Shown here: piece after piece, positions 26,697 to 36,578 of the stretch | Position numbering within the stretch: position 1 is the stretch's first letter | Layout: each line of letters begins with the position of its first letter | DNA from: Lysobacter sp. BMK333-48F3 | Lineage (GTDB): Bacteria; Pseudomonadota; Gammaproteobacteria; Xanthomonadales; Xanthomonadaceae | Length of the DNA stretch: 64,000 nt | Direction of reading: 5' to 3' | Assembly (NCBI RefSeq): GCF_019733395.1 | Contig: NZ_JAIHOO010000001.1 | Span: 2,427,001 to 2,491,000, forward strand | Program-made: the position numbers and the translations under genes | The notes under the pieces: generated by a model | Seen by the model: the letters and a program-made list of their open reading frames with translations, nothing else | Told to the model about the DNA's origin: nothing | Databases searched by the model: none

Positions 26697-29558
26697 ATGC
26701 CTGCATCACAGCCCTCCGCCGCCGCGTCCGATACCGCCGTCATCGATCCGCTCGCCGCTGCGCTCGCCGAGCGCGCGCTGGCGCGTTTGCGCGCCGCGTC
26801 CGCGCAGGCGCGCGATGCGCTCGAGGATCCGGGCCTGGTGGCGCGGGTGGTGCGGGTGGCGGTGGTCAGCGATTTCGCCATCGACACCCTGGTGCGGCAG
26901 CCGGCGCTGCTGCTGGCGCTGGCCGGCGACGACGGTGCCGCCGAGCCGGCGCCGCCGGAACTGCCGCCCGAACACCGCAGCGACTGGGGCACGCGCCTGC
27001 GCCGTTACCGCGCCGCCGGCTCGACCCGGTTGATCTGGCGCGACGCGCTGGGCCTGGATCGGGTCGAGGACACCCTGGCCGGCAGCACGGCCTTGGCCGA
27101 GCGCTGCCTGGACAGCGCCCTGCGCGCGCTGGAGGACGAGTTCGCCCGCCAGCGCGGCAGCGTCCGCACCCGCGACGGCGAGGCGGTACGGTTGGTGGTG
27201 TTCGGCCTGGGCAAGCTCGGCGGCGGCGAACTCAACTTCAGTTCCGACGTCGACCTGGTCTACGCCTACGAGCACGACGGCAGCACCGAGTTCGACGGCC
27301 GCGATCCGGCGCGCGCGCTCGACGCCGAGGCCTATTTCGCCCGGCTCGGCCAGCAACTGGCGCGCTTGCTCGACGAGATCACCGGCGAGGGCTTTTGCCA
27401 CCGCGTCGACCTGCGCTTGCGCCCCTACGGCAACGCCGGCCGGGTGGCATGGTCGTTCACCGCGATGGAGCAGTACTTCCAGCGCGAAGGCCGCGACTGG
27501 GAACGCTACGCCTGGCAGAAGGCGCGGCCGGTGGCCGGCGACATCGAGGCCGGCGAGCGCTTCCTGGCCGCGTTGCGGCCGTTCGTGTACCGGCGTTACC
27601 TGGACTTCGGCGCGCTCGACGGGCTGCGCACGATGAAGGCGGCGATCAGCGCCGAGGTCGCGCGCAAGGAACTGGCCGACGACATCAAGCGCGGGCCGGG
27701 CGGAATCCGCGAGATCGAATTCCTGGTCCAGGCCTTGCAGCTGATCCGCGGCGGCCGCGAGCCTGAACTGCGCGGCCGCCGCTTGCAGCCGGCCTTGCGC
27801 GAGCTGGTCGCGCAACGCCAGATCGGCGAGACCGCCGGCGCCGACCTGGCCGAGGCCTATCGCTTCCTGCGCCGCCTGGAAAACCGCCTGCAGATGCTGC
27901 GCGACGCGCAGACCCATGCGCTGCCCGCGACCGCCGAGGATCGCGCGCGCATCGCCCTGGGCCTGGACTACCCCGATTGGGAGGCGCTGCAGGCGCAGCT
28001 GGCGCATCACCGCGAGCGCGTCACCGCCGAATTCGAAGCCCTGCTCGCGCCGCGCCGGCGCCGCGCCGCGCCCGACGCGCTGACCGCGTACTGGCGCGCG
28101 CTGCCGGAGGCGGGCGAGGCGGCGGTGCTGGACGAGGCCGGCTTCGAGCCGGCCGCCGACGCCGACGCGGCGCTGCGCGATTTCGCCCGCAGCCCCGGCG
28201 TGCGCGGCCTGTCGGATGCGGCGCGGGTACGCCTGGACCGGGTGTTGCCGGCCTTGCTGCACGGCGCGGCCGGGTCGACCCAGCCGATGCTCGCGCTCAA
28301 GCGCCTGCTCGCGCTGCTGCACAACGTGCTGCGCCGCAGCGCCTACCTGGCCCTGCTCGACGAACAGCCGGCGGCGCTGACCCGGTTGGTCGAAGTGGTC
28401 TCGCGCAGTGCCTTGCTGGCCGAGCGCCTGGCCTCGCATCCGCTGCTGCTCGACGAACTGCTCGATGCGCGCGTGGTCGGGCCCTTGCCGGGACGCGAGG
28501 AGTTGCTGGCGGCCTGCGCCGAAGTCGACGGCGGCGACGACGCCGAAGCGACCCTGCAGGCGCTGAACGAAGTGCGCCAGTCGCTGAGCTTCCGCATCGC
28601 CATGGCCCTGCGCGACGGCCGCCAGTCGGCCGAGGACAGCGCGCGCCAGTTGGCCTGGCTGGCCGACGGCGTGGTGGTGCGGATCCTCGCCTTGGCCGAA
28701 AGCGAAGTGGCGTCCGCGCACGGGCGCATCGCCGGCGGCCGCTTCGCCGTGCTCGGCTACGGCAGCCTCGGCGGCGAGGAACTTGGTTTCGGCTCCGACC
28801 TGGATCTGGTGTTCCTGTACGACGCACCCGCGGTCGAGGGCGGCGCCTGGTCGGACGGCGCGCGCTCGCTGGACGCGCCGCGCTGGTTCGCCCGGCTGGC
28901 GCAGAAGGTCGTCGCCCTGCTCGGCGCGGTGACCGCGGCCGGGCGTTTGTTCGACGTCGACGTGCGGTTGCGCCCGGACGGCGCCAAGGGCCTGCTGGTG
29001 TCGTCGCTGGCGAGTTTTTCCGAGTACCAGTTCGAGCGTGCCTGGACCTGGGAACACCAGGCCCTGGTGCGGGCCCGCTTCGTCGCCGGCGACGCCGGCC
29101 TGGGCGAGCGCTTCGAGGCGGTGCGCGCGCAGGCGCTGGCGCGGCCGCGCGACCCGGACAAACTGCGCGAAGAGGTCGCGGCGATGCGCGCGCGGATGCG
29201 CGCCGAGCTCGACCGCAGCGATGCGGCGCACTTCGACCTCAAGCAGGGCGAGGGCGGCCTGGTCGACCTGGAATTCCTGCTCCAGCACCGGGTGCTGGGC
29301 GATTCGGCCCAGGCGCCGGCGCTGCTGCGGCCGCGCGACACGCCGGGGCTGATCGAGGCCGCGCGTGCCGCCGGCCGGCTCGGCGATGCGCAGGCGCAGG
29401 CCCTGGCCGCGGCCCACGGCGTGCTGCTCGCGGCCGGGCTGGAATGCACCCTGGACCGGCGTCCGCGCCGGGTCGCCGAGACCGCGCCGATCCAGGCCGC
29501 GCGTGCGGCGATCGATGCGGCGATGCGCGAGCAGGGCCTGCGCGGCGCCGGATCCTGA
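26697..29558 (+). CDS. glnE: Bifunctional glutamine synthetase adenylyltransferase/deadenylase
   Basis: 953 residues, usual length. It attaches or removes AMP on glutamine synthetase in response to PII and glutamine. Both nucleotidyltransferase domains are intact: [23 protein letters not shown] near residue 175 (deadenylase half) and [23 protein letters not shown] near residue 685 (adenylylase half). Each is followed by a PII-uridylyltransferase-type helical region ([40 protein letters not shown]). The ATG at 26697 ([12 protein letters not shown]) fits family starts; longer frames upstream run through the small-RNA terminator. It is convergent with the ELM1-like gene, 18 bp apart. Confidence 0.97.
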   Translation: MPASQPSAAASDTAVIDPLAAALAERALARLRAASAQARDALEDPGLVARVVRVAVVSDFAIDTLVRQPALLLALAGDDGAAEPAPPELPPEHRSDWGTRLRRYRAAGSTRLIWRDALGLDRVEDTLAGSTALAERCLDSALRALEDEFARQRGSVRTRDGEAVRLVVFGLGKLGGGELNFSSDVDLVYAYEHDGSTEFDGRDPARALDAEAYFARLGQQLARLLDEITGEGFCHRVDLRLRPYGNAGRVAWSFTAMEQYFQREGRDWERYAWQKARPVAGDIEAGERFLAALRPFVYRRYLDFGALDGLRTMKAAISAEVARKELADDIKRGPGGIREIEFLVQALQLIRGGREPELRGRRLQPALRELVAQRQIGETAGADLAEAYRFLRRLENRLQMLRDAQTHALPATAEDRARIALGLDYPDWEALQAQLAHHRERVTAEFEALLAPRRRRAAPDALTAYWRALPEAGEAAVLDEAGFEPAADADAALRDFARSPGVRGLSDAARVRLDRVLPALLHGAAGSTQPMLALKRLLALLHNVLRRSAYLALLDEQPAALTRLVEVVSRSALLAERLASHPLLLDELLDARVVGPLPGREELLAACAEVDGGDDAEATLQALNEVRQSLSFRIAMALRDGRQSAEDSARQLAWLADGVVVRILALAESEVASAHGRIAGGRFAVLGYGSLGGEELGFGSDLDLVFLYDAPAVEGGAWSDGARSLDAPRWFARLAQKVVALLGAVTAAGRLFDVDVRLRPDGAKGLLVSSLASFSEYQFERAWTWEHQALVRARFVAGDAGLGERFEAVRAQALARPRDPDKLREEVAAMRARMRAELDRSDAAHFDLKQGEGGLVDLEFLLQHRVLGDSAQAPALLRPRDTPGLIEAARAAGRLGDAQAQALAAAHGVLLAAGLECTLDRRPRRVAETAPIQAARAAIDAAMREQGLRGAGS

Positions 29559-29576
29559 TCCGCGGCCGCGCCGCGC

Positions 29577-30560
29577 TCAGTCCGGCAACCGCAGCCGGCG
29601 CCGCACCTCGGCCGCGACCCGCGCGGTCTCGCGCAACGGCGTCACCGGCCAGGCGCGCAGCGAGGCGTCGAACGGCCGTACCCGGCCCAGGCCGAGCAGG
29701 CTGTCGACGAAACGCCGTGGCCGGCCGTCGATGCGCTCGACGCCGTAAGCGAACACCGGCGCATGGGTGGCCGCGGCTTCCGACAGCATGTTGACCGAGT
29801 CGGCGGTGCAGACGATGCGGTCGGCCCAGCCGAGCAGGCCGGGGTAGGGGTTGGCGCCTTCGCCGGGCTCGTACCAGGACACCCGCGGCAGTCGCGCCAG
29901 GCGCTCGCGCAGGCGCGCGCGCACCGGCGCCGGGGTGCGTCGCGAGGTGGTCGCCAGCAGGCTGCCGCCTTCGCGTTCGAGCACCGCCTGCAACTGCCCG
30001 GCGAGGTCGTCGAACGCTTTCTGGTCGAAGTCGGCGTGCGCGCTGGAGCCGCCGAGCAACAGCGCGGTGCGCGGGCCGGGCAGGGCGCCGAAAGCGGGGA
30101 AGGTCTTGCGCGCGCCGGCCAGCCACAGGTCGTCGACCGGGTTCAGGCTGCCGAGCAGGGTCACCACGTTGGCGCCGCGCAAGCCGTCGTGTTCGGGCGC
30201 GACCACCAGATCCCAGAACTGCGGATCCAGTCGCGGATCGAGAATCTGCACCGCCGCGCAATCGGCGCTGCGCAGCAGCCGGGTCGCCAGCGCGGCCTGG
30301 CGGCCGCAGCCGATCGCCAGGCGCGGCCGTGCCGCCAGGGCCTGGGCGAAGGCCGGGCCGAACGCGCCGCGCGCGCCGGGCAGGCGCCGCGGCGCCAGCC
30401 AGCGCCAGGGCGCGCGCGGGCTCAGGGTCCAGTCGGCCGTAGCGCGGCCCAGGGCCAGGGCCAGGGCATTGGCCTGGCGCTGATTGCCGGCACGGCCGTC
30501 GGTCAGGACCCAGGTTGCAGCAGTGGAACTAGTTTTGGCGGGAAAGCCGTTTTGTTGCAC
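29577..30560 (-). CDS. ELM1/DUF1022-like nucleoside-diphosphate-sugar epimerase-type protein
   Basis: About 327 residues from a GTG at 30560 ([37 protein letters not shown]). No strong ribosome site is visible and an ATG at 30656 is an alternative. The LTDGRAGN start, [29 protein letters not shown] and [12 protein letters not shown] blocks are those of bacterial homologues of plant mitochondrial-fission ELM1, which look like GT-B glycosyltransferases. In proteobacteria the gene commonly sits near LPS-core genes, as here (4-8 kb away). The biochemical role is not established. Confidence 0.85.
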   Translation of the reverse strand: MQQNGFPAKTSSTAATWVLTDGRAGNQRQANALALALGRATADWTLSPRAPWRWLAPRRLPGARGAFGPAFAQALAARPRLAIGCGRQAALATRLLRSADCAAVQILDPRLDPQFWDLVVAPEHDGLRGANVVTLLGSLNPVDDLWLAGARKTFPAFGALPGPRTALLLGGSSAHADFDQKAFDDLAGQLQAVLEREGGSLLATTSRRTPAPVRARLRERLARLPRVSWYEPGEGANPYPGLLGWADRIVCTADSVNMLSEAAATHAPVFAYGVERIDGRPRRFVDSLLGLGRVRPFDASLRAWPVTPLRETARVAAEVRRRLRLPD

Positions 30561-30666
30561 GAGTGTTGTTAATCCGTTCCGAAGGTGTCGGTTCTGCGGT
30601 CGGATCGAGACTCTACACTTCCCCTCCCGATCACATGCCGAGCCTGGCAGCCTCACGGAGAAAACG

Positions 30667-31254
30667 ATGTCCCGGATCTTGACCGACGACGCGCTCGATC
30701 AGCTGTTCCGCACCGCCCGCACCCACAACGAGATCGGCGGCGAGGTCAGCGACGAGACCCTGCGCCAGCTCTACGATCTGGTGAAGTGGGCGCCGACCAG
30801 CGCCAACGGTTCGCCGGCGCGGTTCGTGTTCGTCAAGTCGGCGCAGGCCAAGGAGAAGCTGCGTCCGGCTCTGTCCGAGGGCAATCTGGCCAAGACCCTG
30901 GCCGCGCCGGTCACGGTCATCGTCGGCCACGACCTGGAGTTCTACGAAAAGCTGCCCTACCTGTTCCCGCACGCCGACGCGCGCAGCTGGTTCGCCGGCA
31001 ACGACGAGTCGATCCGCACCACCGCGTTCCGCAACGGCAGCCTGCAGGGCGCCTACCTGATCCTGGCCGCGCGCGCGCTGGGGCTGGACACCGGCCCGAT
31101 GTCCGGCTTCGACAACGCCAAGGTCGACGAGGCCTTCTTCGCCGGCACCCAGATCAAGTCCAACTTCCTGGTCAACCTCGGCGTCGGCCAGCCGGAAAAG
31201 CTGTTCCCGCGCTCGCCGCGCTTGCCCTTCGACGAAGCCGCGCGCATCGACTGA
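30667..31254 (+). CDS. RutE/HadB-like nitroreductase-family oxidoreductase
   Basis: 195 residues, FMN-dependent nitroreductase fold. It starts [56 protein letters not shown], with the WAPTSAN(G)SPARF flavin-binding stretch, and has [22 protein letters not shown] in the middle and [23 protein letters not shown] at the end. This is the malonic-semialdehyde-reductase/RutE subgroup. No pyrimidine-degradation genes are nearby, so the substrate may differ. GGAGAAAACG precedes the ATG. Upstream it is divergent from the ELM1-like gene; 69 bp downstream begins a YceI gene on the same strand. Confidence 0.93.
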   Translation: MSRILTDDALDQLFRTARTHNEIGGEVSDETLRQLYDLVKWAPTSANGSPARFVFVKSAQAKEKLRPALSEGNLAKTLAAPVTVIVGHDLEFYEKLPYLFPHADARSWFAGNDESIRTTAFRNGSLQGAYLILAARALGLDTGPMSGFDNAKVDEAFFAGTQIKSNFLVNLGVGQPEKLFPRSPRLPFDEAARID

Positions 31255-31323
31255 GGTTTGGCCGCCGCTTTGCCCGCAGTTCCCCGCAGTTCCTTCCTGT
31301 CCGCCGTTTCGAGGAGATCACCC

Positions 31324-31902
31324 ATGAAGCGCATCCTGCTCGCCGCCGTCATCGGCTTCGCTTTCGCCGGCGCCGCCGTCGCCGCTCCGCTGACCTACAA
31401 GATCGACCCCAACCACACCGACGTCGTCGCCGGCTGGAGCCATTTCGGCTTCTCGCACCCGGTCGCCCACTTCGGCAAGGTCGACGGCAGCATCACCTAC
31501 GATCCGGCCAAGCCGGCCGCGTCCTCGGTGCAGGTGACCATCCCGCTGGACGGTCTGAACTCGCACGTGCCGGACTTCGACGAACACCTCAAGAGCGCCG
31601 ACTTCTTCGACGCCGCCAAGTACCCGACCATCACCTTCAAGAGCACCAAGGTCGAGGCCGCGGGCGAGAAGAAGCTCAAGGTCACCGGCGAGCTGACCGT
31701 GCACGGCGTGACCAAGCCGGCAGTGCTGGACGTCACCATCAACAAGATCGGCGAGCAGCCGATGGCCAAGCGCGCCGCGGCCGGCTTCGACGCCAGCACC
31801 ACGCTCAAGCGCAGCGATTTCGGCCTGGGCAAGTACGCGCCGAACGTCAGCGACGAAGTCAGCATCCGCATCACCACCGAAGCGCTGGTGCCGAAGCAGT
31901 AA
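31324..31902 (+). CDS. YceI-family periplasmic lipid-binding protein
   Basis: 192 residues. A signal peptide ends near AGAAVAAP, and the mature chain is a lipocalin-like barrel: YKIDPNHTDVVAGWSHFGFSHPVAHFGKVDG, DEHLKSADFFDAAKYPTITFKSTKV, GELTVHGVTKPAVLDV, LKRSDFGLGKYAPNVSDEVSI. The family binds polyisoprenoid-like lipids in the periplasm. AGGAGATCACCC precedes the start. The pirin gene follows after 13 bp, so they may be co-transcribed. Confidence 0.95.
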   Translation: MKRILLAAVIGFAFAGAAVAAPLTYKIDPNHTDVVAGWSHFGFSHPVAHFGKVDGSITYDPAKPAASSVQVTIPLDGLNSHVPDFDEHLKSADFFDAAKYPTITFKSTKVEAAGEKKLKVTGELTVHGVTKPAVLDVTINKIGEQPMAKRAAAGFDASTTLKRSDFGLGKYAPNVSDEVSIRITTEALVPKQ

Positions 31903-31915
31903 TAAACTGCGCGGC

Positions 31916-32626
31916 ATGATCATCGAACGTCCATCCGCCGCCCGCGGCCTGCTGCAGGCGGACCAGCGCGAGAGCCGCCACGCGTTTTCCTTCGGCGGCT
32001 ACTACGACCCGGCATGGATGGGCTTCGGTGCCTTGCGAGTGGTGCACGAAGCCCGCGTCGGTCCCGACGCGGGCTTCGAGACGCACCGCTACGCCAACAT
32101 GGACATCCTCAGCGTCGTGCTGAGCGGCGCGCTGGCCCATCCGGAACTGGACGGCGGCGGCGCGGTGCAGGCCGGGCAATGGCAGTGGATCGGCGCCGGC
32201 CACGGCCTGGCCCACGGCGCGCGCAACGCTTCGGCCGAGCAACCGTTGCACTTCCTGCAATTCTGGATCCAGCCCGATCGGCTCAATGCGCGCCCGGCTT
32301 GCGCCCGCGCCGCGCCGGCCGCGGCCGGCGAGGGCGAATGGAGCCTGCTGGCCTCGCGCGACGGCGCCGACGGCGGCCTGCCGGTGCGCCAGGACCTGCG
32401 CCTGTACGCGCTGCGCCTGGGTCGCGACGGCCGTGCCGGCTACCCGCTCGACCCCGGCCGCAGCTACTGGCTGCAGATCCTGCGCGGCGAGGTCGAGGCC
32501 AACGGCCGTCGGCTCCAGGCCGGCGACGCCCTGGGCCTGCACGGCGAAGCCGGCACGCTGGCCCTGAGCGGGCTCGGCGAAGCGCCGGCCGAGCTGGTCT
32601 GGTTCGATCTGCCGCCGCTGGCCTGA
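31916..32626 (+). CDS. Pirin-family protein with altered metal-site residues
   Basis: 236 residues, bicupin fold of the pirin/YhaK family: SFGGYYDPAWMGFGALRVVHEA, FETHRYANMDILSVVLSGALAHPE, GQWQWIGAGHGLAHGARNAS, PLHFLQFWIQP. Family members with quercetinase activity carry an HxH motif where this protein has HRY, and an HSE motif where it has HGA; two of the four usual ligands are therefore missing. It may bind no metal, or act as a structural or redox-sensing protein. The C-terminal half is shorter and more degenerate than in pirin, as in YhaK. It lies 13 bp after the YceI gene. Confidence 0.88.
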   Translation: MIIERPSAARGLLQADQRESRHAFSFGGYYDPAWMGFGALRVVHEARVGPDAGFETHRYANMDILSVVLSGALAHPELDGGGAVQAGQWQWIGAGHGLAHGARNASAEQPLHFLQFWIQPDRLNARPACARAAPAAAGEGEWSLLASRDGADGGLPVRQDLRLYALRLGRDGRAGYPLDPGRSYWLQILRGEVEANGRRLQAGDALGLHGEAGTLALSGLGEAPAELVWFDLPPLA

Positions 32627-32707
32627 GCGGTCCCGGCCGGCCGCGTACAGCGGCGCGGGGCCGCACGCTGGTAAACTGCCCACCCGCGTCGCCACCCGTC
32701 GTTTCCC

Positions 32708-32911
32708 ATGACCACCGCAGCCAACGCCCATCCCACCCAGGCCAACGCCGACCAGCGTTACACCGTCACCCGGGCGGACCTGCCGCTGAGCTGCCCGCTG
32801 CCGTCGATGGCGCTGTGGAACTCGCATCCGCGCGTGTACCTGCCGATCGAGGCCGAGCGCGAGTGCCAGTGCCCGTACTGCGGCGCGCACTACACCCTGG
32901 TCGACGACTGA
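32708..32911 (+). CDS. Small zinc-finger protein (NDUFS6-like CHCC motif)
   Basis: 67 residues. LPLSCPLPSMALWNSHPRVYLPIEAERECQCPYCGAHYTLVDD contains the C..H..C..C pattern of the zf-CHCC family, related to the complex I accessory subunit NDUFS6. Bacterial members are small, widely conserved in proteobacteria and typically precede LPS or glycosyltransferase genes, as here: the next gene starts 10 bp later. Function unknown, likely a zinc-bound protein partner. Confidence 0.9.
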   Translation: MTTAANAHPTQANADQRYTVTRADLPLSCPLPSMALWNSHPRVYLPIEAERECQCPYCGAHYTLVDD

Positions 32912-32921
32912 CCGCCCGCGT

Positions 32922-34064
32922 ATGGCATCGCCGGAGCCGCGCCGGCTGACGGTGGTGCAACTGCTGCCGGCGCTGGAGTCCGGCGGGGTCGAACGCTCCA
33001 CCCTGGAAATCGCCGACGCGCTGGTGCGCGCCGGCCATCGCGCGATCGTGGTTTCGGCCGGCGGCCGGCTGGTGCCGCAACTGCTCGCGCTCGGCGCCGA
33101 GCACGTCGAACTGGCGATCGGGCGCAAGTCGCCGGCGACCCTGCGCCACGTCTTCGCGCTGCGCCGGTTGTGGGCTGCGCAGAACGTGGACCTGGTGCAT
33201 GCGCGCTCGCGCCTGCCGGCCTGGGTCGGCCTGCTGGCCTGGCGCGGCCTGGCCGAAGACGCGCGGCCGCGTTTCGTCACCACCGTGCACGGACTCAATT
33301 CGCCCTCGCGCTACAGCGCGGTGATGGCCCGCGGCGAACGGGTGATCTGCGTGTCCGACACGGTGCGCGAGTATGTCCTGCAGCACTACCCCGACACCGA
33401 TCCGGCGCGGCTGCGGACGATTCCGCGCGGCGTCGATACGGCCGCGTTTCCGCGCGCGCCCTGGCCCGACCCGGACGCGCGCGCCTGGGCCGCGGCGGCG
33501 CATCCGGCGCTGGCCGGCGACGGCCCCTTGTTGTTGCTGCCGGGCCGCGGCACGCGCCTGAAGGGCCATGCCGATGCGCTGGCGCTGTTGGCCGCGCTGC
33601 GCGGCGAGGGCCGCGACGCGCGGCTGTGGCTGCCCGGCGCGCGCGAAGCCGGACGCGAAGCCTATATCGCCGAACTGGAACAGCAGGCGCAGGCGCTGGG
33701 CATCGCCGACGCGGTGGCCTTCGCCGCGCCGACCGATGCGATCGCGCGCGCCTACGCGGCCAGCGACCTGGTCCTGCAGTTGTCGCGCAAGCCCGAGGCC
33801 TTCGGCCGCACCGTGGTCGAGGCCTGGTCCTGCGGCCGCGCGGTGCTCGGCTGGAACCACGGCGGCGTCGGCGAGCTGCTGGCGCGTTCGCAGCCTTCCG
33901 GCGCGGTCGCGCCGTTCGACGCGCAGGCCTTGCATCGGGCCGCTTGCGAATTGCTAACGCAGACGCCGCCGGCTGTGGATACGATGGCGTTTTCCTTGCG
34001 GGCGATGCAGGAGGCCACGCTTGCCGTCTATGCCGAACTCGTCGATGGCGCCGACCGCGGCTGA
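32922..34064 (+). CDS. GT4-family glycosyltransferase
   Basis: 380 residues, GT-B fold. N-terminal acceptor half starts VVQLLPALESGGVERSTLEIADAL (the GG..R loop). The C-terminal donor half has LLLPGRGTRLKGHADALALLAAL and the nucleotide-sugar block SRKPEAFGRTVVEAWSCGRAVLGWNHGGVGELL with the conserved EAFGRT..EA. Its place before an O-antigen ligase and near waaA and lpxL points to LPS-core or capsule sugar transfer in the cytoplasm. The last 44 bases overlap the next gene in another frame. Confidence 0.93.
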   Translation: MASPEPRRLTVVQLLPALESGGVERSTLEIADALVRAGHRAIVVSAGGRLVPQLLALGAEHVELAIGRKSPATLRHVFALRRLWAAQNVDLVHARSRLPAWVGLLAWRGLAEDARPRFVTTVHGLNSPSRYSAVMARGERVICVSDTVREYVLQHYPDTDPARLRTIPRGVDTAAFPRAPWPDPDARAWAAAAHPALAGDGPLLLLPGRGTRLKGHADALALLAALRGEGRDARLWLPGAREAGREAYIAELEQQAQALGIADAVAFAAPTDAIARAYAASDLVLQLSRKPEAFGRTVVEAWSCGRAVLGWNHGGVGELLARSQPSGAVAPFDAQALHRAACELLTQTPPAVDTMAFSLRAMQEATLAVYAELVDGADRG

Positions 34065-35379
34065 GCCCGGCGCGCCCGCGCCGCCCGAGCCGCGCCACGC
34101 GATTGTGGGCTGGCGCTGGGCGCCGGCGTGGATCCTGGCCTACGTCGCGCTGCTGTTCGCGCCCGGCTACGCCGAGGGCGTGCTGACCCTCGGCGCGTTG
34201 ACCGCGCTGGTCAAGCTGGCGCTGGCGCGCTTCAACACCGGCGCGCGCCTGCTCAGCGATCCGGCCTGGGCGCTGACCAGCGTATTGTTCGCCGCCTACT
34301 GGCTGCCCGAACTGGTCTCGGCGATCGATGCGGTCGACCCCGGCCGCGCCTTGCGCGAAGCCGCGGTAGACCTGCGCTATCTGCCGTTCCTGTGGCTGGT
34401 CGCGGCCGCGGTGGCTTCGCCGCAGGGGCGCCGCACCACCTTCGGCGGGCTGGCGATCATCCTCTCGGTCTGGACCGTCGACGCCCTGATCCAGTGGCTG
34501 GCCGGCACCAGCCCGTTGTTCTTCGGCATCGACGCGCTCAAGCAGGCGATCAGCGGCCACGGCATGTGCAGCGCCGCCGAGACCGCCGCCGCCGATCGCC
34601 TCAGCGGCGTGCTCGGCCCGTGCAATCTCAAGCTCGGCCAGGTCATCGCCAGCTTCTCGCCGTTCGTGCTCTACGCCGCCGGGCGCCGCTTCGGCAGCGC
34701 CGGTTGGCTGCTGGCCGCGGCCGCGGTCGGGGTGGTCGTGGTCCTGGCCGGTTCGCGCGCGTCGTGGATCACCTACGGCCTGGTGCTGCTGCTGTCGGGT
34801 TGGCGCCTGCTCGGCTGGAAGCGCCTGCTCGGGGTGTTCGCCGCCGGCGTGCTGATTCTCGGCGTGCTCGACCGCACCTCGCCGCAGGTGCACGAGCGCC
34901 TGGTGCGCACCGCGCACGTGGTCAGCGCCGACGTCGAAGGCGTCGACAACGCGCTGTCCGGCCGCACCCGGATCTGGCGCGCCGCGCTGTGCATGGTCGC
35001 CGAGCATCCGGTCAACGGCGTCGGCGCGCGCGGCTTCCGCGAAGCCTTCCCGGCCTGCGATCCGCAGCCCGGGCGCCTGACCTCCTGGGGCGAGGGCCCG
35101 GCCCTGCATGCGCACCAGTTGCTGCTGGAAGTGCTCAGCGAAACCGGCGCCTTCGGCCTGCTGATGTGGCTGGCCGGCGCCGCTTTGGCCTGGCGCGCCT
35201 GGGCCTTCGCCGACGCCCAGGCGCGCGAAGCCGCGCGACCGGCGATGCTGGCCCTGCTGGTCACCGTGTTCCCGTTCAACACCCACCTGGCGTTCTACTC
35301 GACCTTCTGGGGCGGGCTGACGCTGTTGCTGGCGGCGTTGTATGCGGGGAGCTTGTTGGCCCAGCCCAGGAACGAGTAG
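34021..35379 (+). CDS. O-antigen ligase-like membrane protein (TTG start)
   Basis: 452 residues. The TTG at 34021 has AGGAGG six bases upstream, the best site in the area; ATGs at 34030 and 34045 are weaker options. About ten to twelve membrane segments. The large periplasmic loop (residues ~290-365: VHERLVRTAHVVSADVEGVDNALSGRTRIWRAALCMVAEHPVNGVGARGF ... HAHQLLLEVLSETG) has the R..W..A...........G.G...F and H..ll.. pattern of the Wzy_C/WaaL family. It joins O-antigen or similar glycan to lipid A-core at the periplasmic face. Translationally coupled to the glycosyltransferase through the 44-base overlap. Confidence 0.9.
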   Translation: MPSMPNSSMAPTAAEPGAPAPPEPRHAIVGWRWAPAWILAYVALLFAPGYAEGVLTLGALTALVKLALARFNTGARLLSDPAWALTSVLFAAYWLPELVSAIDAVDPGRALREAAVDLRYLPFLWLVAAAVASPQGRRTTFGGLAIILSVWTVDALIQWLAGTSPLFFGIDALKQAISGHGMCSAAETAAADRLSGVLGPCNLKLGQVIASFSPFVLYAAGRRFGSAGWLLAAAAVGVVVVLAGSRASWITYGLVLLLSGWRLLGWKRLLGVFAAGVLILGVLDRTSPQVHERLVRTAHVVSADVEGVDNALSGRTRIWRAALCMVAEHPVNGVGARGFREAFPACDPQPGRLTSWGEGPALHAHQLLLEVLSETGAFGLLMWLAGAALAWRAWAFADAQAREAARPAMLALLVTVFPFNTHLAFYSTFWGGLTLLLAALYAGSLLAQPRNE

Positions 35380-35455
35380 ATAGCGGGGTAGCGGATAGGA
35401 GATAGCGGAAAGCGGCGACGCGCCTGGCCTGCGCTATCTCCGATCCGCTATCCGC
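35380..35455. repeat. Inverted pair of iterated AGCGGATAG words
   Basis: The left half (35380-35415) is made of GATAGCGG/AGCGGATAG words. The right half (35431-35455) is their complement, CGCTATCTCC then two ATCCGCT words. It fills the space between two convergent genes and its right end touches the stop codon of the acyltransferase gene. It would form a strong hairpin in both transcripts; no T-tract. Confidence 0.8.
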
Positions 35456-36379
35456 TCACTTCTGCTTGTAGGGAGAGATCTCCCCGGCCGGCCGCCGCTT
35501 GAAGCGCCGGTGGATCCACAGGTACTGGCTCGGCGCCTGCCGCACCATGGCCTCGATCTGGGCGTTGACCCGGGCGCTGTCGGTAGTGGCGTCGGCGGAG
35601 GGGAAATCGGCCAGCGGCGCGCCCAGCCGCAGCACGTAGTCGGCGCCCTCGCGGCGATGGAAGAACGGCACCACCGCGCAGCCGCTGAGGCGGGCGAACT
35701 GATGGGTCGCGGTGATGGTCGCCGCCTGCACGCCGAAGAACGGCGCGAACACCGTGTCCTTGCCGCGCATGTCCTGGTCGGGCGCGTACCACAGGAAGCC
35801 GCCCTGCTTGAGGTGGCGCATCGCCGGGCGGATTTCCTCGTTGGTGAACATCGCGCTGGCGTAGCGCAGGCGGCCGCGCTTGACCGCCCACTCCATCACC
35901 GGGTTGCGGTGGCGGCGGTACATGCCGGCCAGCGGCAGGTGCTCGCACATCAGCCGGCCGCACATCTCCAGGGTCATGAAATGGCCCGAGACCATCAGCA
36001 CGCCGCGGCCGGCGGCGCGGACTTCGTCCAGCCGTTCCAGGCCTTCGATCCGCACCGTGCGCCGCATCGGCGCCACCGAGCCCCACCAGGCGCGGGCGAA
36101 TTCGAACAAGCCGATGCCCAGATCGCGGAAACTCTCGCGCAACAGCGCCTCGCGTTCGGCCTCGCTCTTTTCCGGGAAGCACAGCGCCAGGTTGATCCGC
36201 GCCGCGCGCCGGCGAGTGCCGGCCACGCCCAGCGCGAACGCGCCGATCCAGCCGCCGAGCAGGCGCTGCAGGCCCCACGGCAGGCGCGCGCCCAGGCACA
36301 TGCCGGCCAAAGCCAGCCACATCGGCCACAGGCGCGGCGAAAGCAGGGACGGACGCGGGGGCAGGGCAGGTTCGGCCAT
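35456..36379 (-). CDS. lpxL: Lipid A biosynthesis lauroyl-type acyltransferase
   Basis: 307 residues. One N-terminal membrane anchor (LWPMWLALAGMCLGARLPWGL), then the LPLAT core with the catalytic H-x4-E motif in VSGHFMTLEMCGRL near residue 140 and the MYRRHRNPVMEWAVKRGR block near 175. Members transfer a secondary acyl chain to Kdo2-lipid IVA at the inner membrane. LpxL, LpxM and LpxP cannot be separated from sequence alone; LpxL is the most likely. It is divergent from waaA (200-bp gap, promoter region with nothing distinctive seen), whose product makes its substrate. Confidence 0.92.
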   Translation of the reverse strand: MAEPALPPRPSLLSPRLWPMWLALAGMCLGARLPWGLQRLLGGWIGAFALGVAGTRRRAARINLALCFPEKSEAEREALLRESFRDLGIGLFEFARAWWGSVAPMRRTVRIEGLERLDEVRAAGRGVLMVSGHFMTLEMCGRLMCEHLPLAGMYRRHRNPVMEWAVKRGRLRYASAMFTNEEIRPAMRHLKQGGFLWYAPDQDMRGKDTVFAPFFGVQAATITATHQFARLSGCAVVPFFHRREGADYVLRLGAPLADFPSADATTDSARVNAQIEAMVRQAPSQYLWIHRRFKRRPAGEISPYKQK

Positions 36380-36578
36380 GGCGATAGTTTATGCGGTGCG
36401 GGCGTGAATGCCGGCGCGCCGAAGGCGGCGTCGCGCTGCGCGCGCTCCGATTCCGGCGGCCCTCGGGCCGGACAACGCCGCGATCGTATCGGCCGCGCTG
36501 CGCGCGCCGCCCCGTTCCGGCCCGGCGCGGACGCCGCCTGCACGACCGAATCACCTCGCCAGCCTTTATCCTTGGCGG

